Shown: in pieces, positions 1-7,343 of the stretch | How positions within the stretch are numbered: position 1 is the first letter of the stretch | Layout of the letters: each line of letters opens with the position of its first letter | Assembly: GCA_015075555.1 (NCBI GenBank) | Contig: JABTUD010000002.1 | Coordinates: forward strand, 1,240,001 to 1,304,000 | Direction: 5' to 3' | DNA: 64,000 nt | Source: Thermoflexaceae bacterium | GTDB taxonomy: Bacteria > Chloroflexota > Dehalococcoidia > Tepidiformales > Tepidiformaceae | Translations under genes and position numbers: made by a program | Notes under the pieces: generated by a model | What the model saw: the letters and a program-made list of their open reading frames with translations, nothing else | Database searches by the model: none | What the model was told of the DNA's origin: nothing

Positions 1-263
1 GGGCGCTGGATCATGACGTGGTCGCTCACCTTGATCACCTGCTGGACCCATTCGAGAACAGCGGGGACGGTGGGGCGTGAAGCCTGGACGAAGAAGCCCA
101 TCCCGTAGCTGCGGGAGGGCGTGCGCGCCTCGTCGGTGGCGACGCCGGGGACGACGATTCGCGCCGTGGGCGACGGCACCGCCGCCGTGGAGGCCTGTTG
201 CCTGGTGCAGGCCGTGAGCGCGAGGGCGCAGATGACCGCCCCCACGGCAACTGCGAAGAGCAT
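1..263 (-). CDS. Lipoprotein, 3' part outside window
   Basis: The reading frame starts at the ATG at 263 and runs off the left edge, so only about 87 N-terminal residues are visible. It opens with a hydrophobic stretch and a lipobox (LALTAC), so the mature protein should be lipid-anchored on the outer face of the membrane. After a Thr/Pro/Ala-rich linker it reads GMGFFVQASRPTVPAVLEW, which looks like the start of a folded domain. In-frame GTG codons just upstream are alternative starts. The family is not recognised. The gene lies downstream of glnA on the same strand. Confidence 0.6.
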   Translation of the reverse strand, partial: MLFAVAVGAVICALALTACTRQQASTAAVPSPTARIVVPGVATDEARTPSRSYGMGFFVQASRPTVPAVLEWVQQVIKVSDHVMIQR

Positions 264-315
264 CCGGTACACGCGCAAACCGTACGCATCGGCCACGGCC
301 ACGTCTACCCCCTGC

Positions 316-1638
316 TCAGAGAATCGGCAGGTACTCCGCAAGCTCAAAGTCGGTGACGTGGCGGCGGTAACGGTCCCATTCGATGCGCTTGTTGGCGATG
401 AGGCTCTCGAAGGTGTGGTCGCCAAGCACCTGGCGCACGAGGGCGGACTTCTCGGCCTCATCGATGGCTTCAAGGAGGCTGCCGGGGAGCGTGGTGATGC
501 CCAGGCCGGAGCGCTCGGCGGCGGTAAGCTCAAAGACGTTCCCCTCAAACGGTGGCGGGGGCGTCATCTCCTTCTCGATGCCATCGAGCCCGGCGGCGAG
601 CATCATGGCAAAGACCAGGTAGGGGTTGCAGGCGGAATCGGGTGAGCGGTATTCGACGCGCGTGTGGGTCTCGCTGCCCGGCTTGTATTCGGGGATACGG
701 ATGAGGTCGCTGCGGTTGCGACGCGCCCAGCTGACATAGACAGGGGCTTCGAATCCCGGGAGCAGGCGCTTGTAGCTGTTCACCCACTGGTTCGTGACCA
801 GCGTCATGGCGCGGGCGTGGTGGAGGAGGCCGGCGATATAGCTGCGCGCAAGGGCGCTGAGGTGGAGCGGGTCGGCATCGTTGAAGAAGGCGTTCCGTTC
901 GCCCTTGAAGAGCGATTGGTGGACGTGCATGCCCGAGCCGTTCTGGTCGGCGATGGGCTTGGGCATGAAGGTGGCGTAGACCCCGTTAGCGAGCGCGATC
1001 TCTTTCACCACGAGGCGGTAGGTCATGGCGGCGTCGGCCATGGTCATGGCATCGGTGTAGCGCAGTGCGATCTCGTGCTGGCTGGGAGCGACCTCGTGGT
1101 GGCTGTACTCGACCTCGATGCCCATGGCTTCAAGGGTGAGGACGGTCTCGCGGCGGAGGTCACTGGCGGCGTCGGCCGTCTGGTCGAAGTAGCCCCCGCG
1201 ATCGAGGGTCTCCGTGGAGGCGGAGTTGCGGAAGTAGAAGTACTCCAGCTCGGGGCTGACATAGAAGGTGTAGCCGAGATCGGCGGCGCGTTTGAGCTGG
1301 CGGCGCAGAACGTAGCGGGGGTCGCCTTCGAAAGGGCGGCCATCGGGAGTGTAGATGTCGCAGAACATGCGCGCCACGCCGGGCTCCCGGGGGCGCCAGG
1401 GGACCAGCTGGAAGGTGGTGGGGTCGGGCATGGCGAGCATGTCGGACTCATCGATGCGGGCGAAGCCTTCGATGGAAGAGCCATCGAAGCCCATCCCTTC
1501 ATCGAGGGCCTTCTCCAGCTCCTCGACGGTGATCGCGAAGCTTTTCAGGGCGCCGACGATATCGGTGAACCAGAGCCGGATGAACTTGACCCCGTTCTCG
1601 CGGCACGCCGAGATCACATAGCTTGTGGTTTCACTCAT
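316..1638 (-). CDS. glnA: Glutamine synthetase, type I
   Basis: This cytoplasmic enzyme makes glutamine from glutamate, ammonia and ATP and is central to nitrogen assimilation. The product is 440 residues, the short GSI-alpha size. Visible signatures are MGFDGSSIEGF near residue 50, the nucleotide/glutamate motif NGSGMHVHQSLFK, and EYRSPDSACNPYLVFAMMLA. The adenylylation-loop tyrosine motif of GSI-beta enzymes is absent, and the segment before the C-terminus (TLPGSLLEAIDEAEKS) is of the non-adenylylated type. An upstream GGAG six bases before the ATG supports the start. No regulator such as glnR or glnB lies next to it. Confidence 0.97.
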   Translation of the reverse strand: MSETTSYVISACRENGVKFIRLWFTDIVGALKSFAITVEELEKALDEGMGFDGSSIEGFARIDESDMLAMPDPTTFQLVPWRPREPGVARMFCDIYTPDGRPFEGDPRYVLRRQLKRAADLGYTFYVSPELEYFYFRNSASTETLDRGGYFDQTADAASDLRRETVLTLEAMGIEVEYSHHEVAPSQHEIALRYTDAMTMADAAMTYRLVVKEIALANGVYATFMPKPIADQNGSGMHVHQSLFKGERNAFFNDADPLHLSALARSYIAGLLHHARAMTLVTNQWVNSYKRLLPGFEAPVYVSWARRNRSDLIRIPEYKPGSETHTRVEYRSPDSACNPYLVFAMMLAAGLDGIEKEMTPPPPFEGNVFELTAAERSGLGITTLPGSLLEAIDEAEKSALVRQVLGDHTFESLIANKRIEWDRYRRHVTDFELAEYLPIL

Positions 1639-1711
1639 GCCTCACTCCGCCACAAAGGATAGCGCGCTCATGTTACGCGCGCGTGTCAGGCGGCGGGGCC
1701 CGGGTTGGGGG

Positions 1712-1912
1712 TCAGACAGACTCGAACTGGAGCGAACGGAGTGCAGCCAGGGGAACCCGCGACCGGACGCCCAGGATCTCAACCCCAACCACCTGATTGT
1801 CTTCGTTGAAGTCAAGGATGATCCCGGGCTGCACCTCTTCTGATTCCACAATTGGCGAGTCATCGAGGCGCAGGTACAGGGCATCGGCCTGTTCGTCTAC
1901 TCCAAGCTTCAT
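1712..1912 (-). CDS. DUF2283 family small protein, putative antitoxin
   Basis: The 66-residue product matches the DUF2283 pattern: EQADALYLRL near the start, then GIILDFNEDNQVVGVEILGV. Such proteins are commonly encoded beside DUF4258 proteins and are thought to be the antitoxin partner; that role is inference here. Its ATG overlaps the stop of the upstream DUF4258-like gene in an ATGA arrangement, so the two are translationally coupled and follow rimO on the same strand. Nothing in the sequence shows the target. Confidence 0.8.
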   Translation of the reverse strand: MKLGVDEQADALYLRLDDSPIVESEEVQPGIILDFNEDNQVVGVEILGVRSRVPLAALRSLQFESV

Positions 1913-2168
1913 GGCACTCTGCCTCTCATTCGCCTGTCAAAGAACGCCGTAACCACGACCGGGGGGTCGAATCGGGGCGAAAAACCACCCGCAGGACCCT
2001 TCCACCCCGCCCGGGCAGGGCCCGAAGGTGGTGCACCGTTCCGTCCGGCCGATGTTCGACGGCATCGGGCTTCGAAAGGGTTTCCAGAATCCACACGACC
2101 TCAATCGCCTCGTTCGGCGACAACGGCTTGAGCGTGGAGGCTTGACGCAACCTATCAGACGCGCTCAT
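1909..2168 (-). pseudogene. DUF4258-like protein, frameshifted in a C-run
   Basis: The gene starts at the ATG at 2168, overlapping the rimO stop as ATGA. The first frame reads to FRPDSTP; the sense continuation PVVVTAFFDRRMRG lies in another frame. The switch falls at a run of six C residues (minus strand) near 1960, and adding one C restores about 86 residues ending exactly in the ATGA overlap with the DUF2283 gene. The restored C-terminus (RVLRVVF, then VVVTAFFDRR) resembles DUF4258, a family often paired with DUF2283 as a candidate toxin. The intact coupling at both ends suggests a sequencing error or a very recent mutation. Confidence 0.65.
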
Positions 2169-3472
2169 CCAACCACGGTCCCGAAGAGATCATACTCCGA
2201 CGAGGCGGTGATACGGACGGAAGCGATCGATCCAGGTTCGGCAGCGCCGCGGGCAAGGACCAGGCCATCGACCTCCGGGGCCTCGCGGTAGGTGCGGCCG
2301 ACCACCACCGGCAGGCCATCGCCGTCCTCGCCGCAGCCTTCGACCAGCAGGGGCAGGGTCCGGCCAACGAAGCGGCGCGCGAGCTTCCCCGCGATCGCCT
2401 GCTGCTGGCGCATGAACCGGTCACGGCGCCTGCCCATTACCGCGGCGGAAACCTGGCCGGGCATTTCGAAAGCAGGCGTCCACTGCTGTCGCGAATAGGT
2501 GAAGCAGCCCGCGTGGTCGAAGCGGATCTCGCGTGCGAAGTCCAGCAGCTCGCGGAACTCGGCTTCGGTCTCGCCCGGGAACCCGGCGATGAACGACGTG
2601 CGGAGCACGATATCGGGCATGGCGGTACGAAGGTCGTGGATGAAGGCGCGCACCTTTTCCAGGTTGTGAGGCCGCTTCATGCGCCGCAGCACGGCATCTG
2701 AGCCATGCTGAAGGGGAACATCCAGGTAGGGAACGATGTTCGGCGTGGTGGCCATCGTTTCAATGAGCTGCGGGCTCACGCGGCTCGGGTAGGCGTACAT
2801 CAGGCGCAGCCAGGTCTCCGGTCCCACGGCCCCGGCGAGCTGCTTCAAGAGCAGGGGCAGGCCCTCGCCCACGGGCGAGCCCTGGTCTTCGCCCCAGGCG
2901 GTGGTATCCTGCCCGACGAGCACGAGCTCCTTTGCGCCTGCCGCCACCAGGCGCTTCGCCTCGCGCACCACCAGGCCCGCCGGGGCCGACCGGAGCCGTC
3001 CCTTGATGCGGGGGATCACGCAAAAGGCGCAGGGTGCGTCGCAGCCATCGGAGATCTTCAGGTAAGCGCTGGGGCCACTCACCCGGGCGGCACTCTCGGG
3101 GATGTCGTAGACGGCATCGACATCGACGGAAAGGAGGCGCGCGACCTCCTGCCACTGGCCGACGCCGAAGACGTGGTCCACGCCCGGGGCCGTCTCGCGG
3201 ACCTGCCCGGCATAGAGCTGGCTCAGGCACCCGGCCACAATGAGCGTCTGGCCATCCTGCTTGCGGCCGGCCAGCTCACGGATGGCGGCGAAGGATTCGG
3301 CCTGGCTCTGCTCGATGAAGCCGCAGGTGTTGACGATGACGGCATCGGCCCCCTCGGGCTGCAACACCGGGATCAGTTCGCCCCCGGCCAGCAGGCGTTC
3401 GAGGTGCTCACTGTCGACGTCGTTCTTGGGACAGCCAAGGGTAACCAGGTGGTAGGTGCGCGGAACTGGCAT
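2165..3472 (-). CDS. rimO: Ribosomal protein S12 methylthiotransferase
   Basis: RimO is a radical-SAM enzyme that adds a methylthio group to an aspartate of ribosomal protein S12. The 435-residue product shows the RimO forms of the N-terminal cluster motifs (LGCPKNDVDSE with Cys14, NTCGFI with Cys50, AGCLSQ with Cys82) and the radical-SAM motif CDAPCAFC (Cys144, 148, 151). A C-terminal TRAM-like beta domain follows. CPKN-VDSE and NTCGFI favour RimO over the tRNA enzyme MiaB. It starts 7 bases after the RodZ-like gene ends and overlaps the DUF4258-like gene, so it sits mid-operon. Confidence 0.95.
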   Translation of the reverse strand: MPVPRTYHLVTLGCPKNDVDSEHLERLLAGGELIPVLQPEGADAVIVNTCGFIEQSQAESFAAIRELAGRKQDGQTLIVAGCLSQLYAGQVRETAPGVDHVFGVGQWQEVARLLSVDVDAVYDIPESAARVSGPSAYLKISDGCDAPCAFCVIPRIKGRLRSAPAGLVVREAKRLVAAGAKELVLVGQDTTAWGEDQGSPVGEGLPLLLKQLAGAVGPETWLRLMYAYPSRVSPQLIETMATTPNIVPYLDVPLQHGSDAVLRRMKRPHNLEKVRAFIHDLRTAMPDIVLRTSFIAGFPGETEAEFRELLDFAREIRFDHAGCFTYSRQQWTPAFEMPGQVSAAVMGRRRDRFMRQQQAIAGKLARRFVGRTLPLLVEGCGEDGDGLPVVVGRTYREAPEVDGLVLARGAAEPGSIASVRITASSEYDLFGTVVG

Positions 3473-3479
3473 GCGAAGG

Positions 3480-4361
3480 TCAGGGGCCGTCGCTGATGAC
3501 GATGGTCACTTCGAGCCCCGCCTGCAGCTCCACGTTGGGCGCGGGCGATTGCTGGACGACCGTCCCCTTCGGCTGCGTGCTCTTGTCGTGGCGCTCTTTC
3601 ACCGCATAGCCGGCCTCGGCGATCGCCAGGCGGGCCTTCTCGGCGGTCTGGCCCGTGACGTTCGGAACGACTCCCGGCGTCACTTCGAGGCCCGAAGCCC
3701 CCGCCGGGACCTTCGTCCCCACGGCGGTGGGCGAGCCCTTCGCCCCTTCGCCGGCCGGGTCGTCGCTGTTGCTGTTGGAGGAGAGGCCCGGTGCGGGCGA
3801 GGAGCTGTCGTCGCCCATGCGCGTGATGAGCATGGCGAGGAGGATGACGCCAAGCACGGCGATGATGGCGACGAAGGCGATGGCCAGGGAGCGCGTCTGC
3901 GAGGCCGGGTCGGTCTTGATGCGCCGCGCCGGCACGGGCACGCCGATGTCGATGCCGATGGTCGGCTCAAAGGGCGCCTCGGGCGTGCCGGGGCGCGCCC
4001 CCCTTCCCGGACGCGATGGTTGCGGGGCGGGCGGGCCGGGTTTGCGCCAGGCGGGCCGGGCCGGGCCCACCGCGCTCGGCGGCTGGCGGGTCCCGGGCCG
4101 GGGGGACGGTTGGGGCGCGGTGTAGGCAGGCTCTTCCTCGCGGGGGAAGAGGGCCAGCATCTCCTGCGGATCGAGGCCAAGGTACTGCGAATACGAGCGC
4201 AGGAATCCGCGAGCGTAGACGGGCGCCGGGATGACATCGAACTGCTCGGCTTCGAGGGCCTGCAGGTACCTGCGCGAGATGCGGGTGTCCCTTTCCGCGT
4301 CTTCCAGCGTAAGGCCGCGGGCTTCGCGCGCCCGGATGAGCCATGACCCGAGTTCACCCAT
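3480..4361 (-). CDS. RodZ-like helix-turn-helix membrane protein with PASTA domain
   Basis: The 293-residue product begins with a RodZ-type helix-turn-helix (GSWLIRAREARGLTLEDAE, then ISRRYLQALEAEQF, residues 3-70). A proline-rich cytoplasmic linker follows, then one membrane helix (about 158-181) and a single extracytoplasmic PASTA domain (about 228-291, VPNVTGQTAEKARLAIAEAGY). PASTA domains bind muropeptide-like ligands, and RodZ proteins tie the membrane to cell-shape machinery; a link to envelope growth is inferred. The PASTA ending replaces the usual RodZ beta domain. The gene is immediately upstream of rimO, a pairing also known in other bacteria. Confidence 0.85.
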   Translation of the reverse strand: MGELGSWLIRAREARGLTLEDAERDTRISRRYLQALEAEQFDVIPAPVYARGFLRSYSQYLGLDPQEMLALFPREEEPAYTAPQPSPRPGTRQPPSAVGPARPAWRKPGPPAPQPSRPGRGARPGTPEAPFEPTIGIDIGVPVPARRIKTDPASQTRSLAIAFVAIIAVLGVILLAMLITRMGDDSSSPAPGLSSNSNSDDPAGEGAKGSPTAVGTKVPAGASGLEVTPGVVPNVTGQTAEKARLAIAEAGYAVKERHDKSTQPKGTVVQQSPAPNVELQAGLEVTIVISDGP

Positions 4362-4445
4362 CAGTTTTCCTCAAGCGGCACATTGCAACGTAGCACGGTT
4401 AAGGGAAAGGTTGGAGCCACGCTCCCCTGGCGGGTGCGCCCGGGG

Positions 4446-6332
4446 CTAGCCGCAGTTCCCCGAGACGGCCGCGCTCACCTGCTGGCCGGCGGCGTCGGTG
4501 GCGATGACCGTGAAGCCCGATGCGCCCGCAACTGGCGCCATCGATAGCGTCCAGTCGCCGGAGGTGGCGCCCGCAGGCCCGCTCATGCCGAGCGTGGCCT
4601 GGCCTGCCGCGGTGGCGTAGCGCAGCGTCACCGTGGCCACGCCGTAGTCGTCGGCAACGTGGGTCACAAAGGTCCATTGCCCCGCGGTGAGAGGGCACGA
4701 TCCGCTGGCGCGGACAATCGCGGGGGGTACCCCCATCACCGTTGTGGTTATGTCGACCGTGACGCTTCCTCCTTCGCTGACGCCGGATACGGTTACGCTC
4801 CCGGTGTGCTTGCCTTCCGAGAGCCCCCCGGGCAGGACCCGCACGGTAACTGCGACACCGCCGATCCCGATCGTCCCCGAGGCGGGCTCGACCACGATCC
4901 AGCCATCCGAAGCGAAAGCCGTGAACTGGAGAAGGCGGCACGGCGCGGCCGCATCGTAGGCGAGGAATGTCTGCGCTCCGCCGGGGGCGATCGTGAGTGA
5001 AGCCACATTCGATGCGAGGCTCGGCACGCAGGGAATGGACGTTGGCATTCGCGTGGGCGTAGCCGTGGCGATGGGAGAAGGTGACGCCGGGGTGACGGTG
5101 GGCGCCGGCGTGCCAGGGGGACTGGCCGTCGCTCCCGGCGTGGCCGGGGTCGCCGGCGAAGGGACCACCGTGCCGCCGCCACTGGCGGTCGCGGTCTTCG
5201 GAGGGGTTGCCGTCACGGACCCCTTGCCAGGCGTGGCCGATGGCGCCTTCGCGCTGGCTGTCGCTGTTGGCGAAGGCGACTTGCCGGTAGCGGGGGGAAC
5301 GGGGCTGGCGTCGCCCGCGGGCAGTGCGCCGCCGTCTCCGCCGGTGATGGCGAACGGGCTCGCCGGGATCAGGAGTGCCCCGAGGAGGAGCGCAGACACC
5401 GCCCCCAGGGCCATGAGCAGGCGCAGGCCGTTGGCGGGGAGCCAGGCCGCTCCCCCGGCGGCCCCGGGCGCCGGCGGGGGGCCACCGCCGGCCGGGCCGC
5501 CCGCCCCCCGGGGCACGGGCCCGGGCCATTCGCGCATGAGCCCTTCCAGTATGTGCGCCTTCACGCCCGCAGGTGGGCCCACAGCAGCGAAGGCCCCGAA
5601 TGCGGCCAGGGGCGAGAGCAGCCTTCGCCGGTGCTCCTGGCAATCCTCGCACCGCGCGACGTGGCGTTCGACCAGGCGGCGAATTGCGGGTGACATGGCG
5701 CTTGTCCGGGCTTCTCCCAGCTCAGAGGCGAGGGCATCACAGTAGCGGCGGCCGTCCTTCCACATGATGAACGCTCCTATCGCGTCTTCGACGGCCTTCT
5801 TGAGGCGGTTGATCATGACGTAGCCGTTGTTTCGCGTGACGCCGAGCACGCTGGCGATCTCGGCGCCGTCCAGCCCCTGGCGGAGGTGCAAGTCGAGCAA
5901 CGAGAGCTGCCTGGGCTCCAGCCCCGCGGCCGCTTCCCACACGAGCCCGGCCATCGCGGCCGCTTCCACCGCCTCGGCCGGGTCGGCAAAGCGGTCAGGG
6001 TCGGTCACCGCCAGGTCAACGGGCTCGCCGCTTTCGTCTTCGAAGTGCAGCGGGCGCGTGCGGGCCGCGCGCTCCAGCCGGTTGAGCGTCGTGTTGCGGG
6101 CGATGGTGAAGACCCAGCTCTTGAAGCTCGCTCCCTGGCGGAAGCCGCCGAGCGCTCCCATGGCCTTGAGGAAGGTGTCCTGCGCGATATCGGCCGCTTC
6201 CTCGCGATCGCGAGTCATGCGGGCCACAAAGTCGTACACCCTCTCGAAGTAGCGCTCGTACAGCTCGGCGAAAGCGCGGCTGTCCCCATCGCGGGCAAGG
6301 TCAACGAGGGCGGAATCAGCGAGCTCTTCCAT
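4446..6332 (-). CDS. ECF sigma factor fused to zinc-finger anti-sigma and extracytoplasmic domain
   Basis: The 628-residue product carries both parts of a sigma/anti-sigma pair. Residues 1-90 are sigma region 2 (AFAELYERYFERVYDFVAR, DIAQDTFLKAM, KSWVFTIARN). About 130-190 is region 4 (GLEPRQLSLLDLHLRQGL, then a helix-turn-helix). Cys198, His224, Cys228 and Cys231 form the H-x3-C-x2-C zinc-finger anti-sigma pattern. A membrane helix lies at about 303-322, followed by a Thr/Pro-rich spacer and about 200 residues of extracytoplasmic beta-rich sequence. Known ECF groups carry C-terminal extensions with a zinc finger, membrane helix and external domain. Signal-dependent release from the membrane is inference. 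The region 4 helix NNGYVMINRL is unusual. Confidence 0.9.
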   Translation of the reverse strand: MEELADSALVDLARDGDSRAFAELYERYFERVYDFVARMTRDREEAADIAQDTFLKAMGALGGFRQGASFKSWVFTIARNTTLNRLERAARTRPLHFEDESGEPVDLAVTDPDRFADPAEAVEAAAMAGLVWEAAAGLEPRQLSLLDLHLRQGLDGAEIASVLGVTRNNGYVMINRLKKAVEDAIGAFIMWKDGRRYCDALASELGEARTSAMSPAIRRLVERHVARCEDCQEHRRRLLSPLAAFGAFAAVGPPAGVKAHILEGLMREWPGPVPRGAGGPAGGGPPPAPGAAGGAAWLPANGLRLLMALGAVSALLLGALLIPASPFAITGGDGGALPAGDASPVPPATGKSPSPTATASAKAPSATPGKGSVTATPPKTATASGGGTVVPSPATPATPGATASPPGTPAPTVTPASPSPIATATPTRMPTSIPCVPSLASNVASLTIAPGGAQTFLAYDAAAPCRLLQFTAFASDGWIVVEPASGTIGIGGVAVTVRVLPGGLSEGKHTGSVTVSGVSEGGSVTVDITTTVMGVPPAIVRASGSCPLTAGQWTFVTHVADDYGVATVTLRYATAAGQATLGMSGPAGATSGDWTLSMAPVAGASGFTVIATDAAGQQVSAAVSGNCG

Positions 6333-6495
6333 CAGCTTCCAGCGGGCCGGCGCCTGTACGGCGGGCCGGGCCGGGAGCGGCGAGGCCGTCGAGCGCGCCG
6401 TTCCCGGTTGTAGGACCGGCGGCCGCCGCGCATCTTACGGGCCGCTCCGCCCGCCCGGAGTATACGTGCCCCGCGGGCCGCGCACGGCGCATCCT

Positions 6496-7287
6496 TCACC
6501 AGCGCTGGTGGCCGCCGCCCCGGCGAAAGAGGGCCGCGACCACAACCCCGAACAGGAACCCGCCGATATGGGCGAAGAAGGCCACGCCGGAGTCGGGAGT
6601 GGCGGCATCGCTGACGGTGGCGAGCCCGGCAAGCAGGTTCTGCAGGAACCAGATGCCGATCATGACCACCGCAGGAACAGGAAGCGGGATGAAGATGAGG
6701 ACGAAGAAGGGGATCACAACGCTGATGGTCGCCCGCGGGAAGTAGACCATGTAGGCGCCCAGCACACCCGCCACGGCGCCGCTGGCGCCCACCACCGGCA
6801 CCACCGAGCCGGGATCGACGGAGGCCTGCACCAGGGCGGCAGCGGTACCGGCGAGAAGGTAGAAGAGCAGGTAACGCGTGTGACCGAGGCGGTCCTCGAT
6901 GTTGTCGCCGAAGACCCAGAGGAAGAGCATGTTGCCGAGGATGTGAAGCCATCCAGCGTGAAGGAACATCGACGTGACGATGGAGAAGAGCACCTCAAGC
7001 CGGTTCGTCCCGGGCGCCTCTGATTCGCCCTTCGCGTTGTCGAGAAACTCGCCGGGCTGGAATCCCCAGCGGCAGATGAAGCGGTCAAGCTCGGTGGGCA
7101 GGGTGCGGAAGCCGTAGCAGACGCTCTCCGTCTGGTCACGGAAGTCGCGCACCTGGGCCGCCTGCGTAACGGGGAGCGAGGTGGAGAGCGTGAGCATCCG
7201 CACGAAGATGGCGACGTTGAGGATGATGATGCCGTAGGTGACCCATGGCGTGGTGCGGGAGCGGGTGCTATCGCCAATTGGTATCAC
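6496..7287 (-). CDS. Rhomboid family intramembrane serine protease
   Basis: Rhomboids cut membrane helices within the bilayer. The 263-residue product has about six hydrophobic segments. It shows the rhomboid signatures MFLHAGWLHILGNMLFLWVFG, the catalytic GASG motif (Ser169) and the catalytic histidine in AFFAHIGGF (His240). A hydrophilic insert of about 55 residues lies between the first and second helices, typical of this bacterial subgroup. The start is a GTG giving MIPIGDSTRSR, a common beginning in the family; no clear ribosome site precedes it. Substrates are unknown. Confidence 0.93.
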   Translation of the reverse strand: MIPIGDSTRSRTTPWVTYGIIILNVAIFVRMLTLSTSLPVTQAAQVRDFRDQTESVCYGFRTLPTELDRFICRWGFQPGEFLDNAKGESEAPGTNRLEVLFSIVTSMFLHAGWLHILGNMLFLWVFGDNIEDRLGHTRYLLFYLLAGTAAALVQASVDPGSVVPVVGASGAVAGVLGAYMVYFPRATISVVIPFFVLIFIPLPVPAVVMIGIWFLQNLLAGLATVSDAATPDSGVAFFAHIGGFLFGVVVAALFRRGGGHQRW

Positions 7288-7343
7288 GTTGGAGGGGAGC
7301 TTACGGCGCTATCGCCGCCAGCGGTAGCCGCTGCGGGCAGCCG

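Noticed and set aside
35-289. 84-residue minus-strand frame at the left edge
   Set aside because: Arg/Pro/Ser-rich shadow of the lipoprotein frame, which has a clear lipobox.
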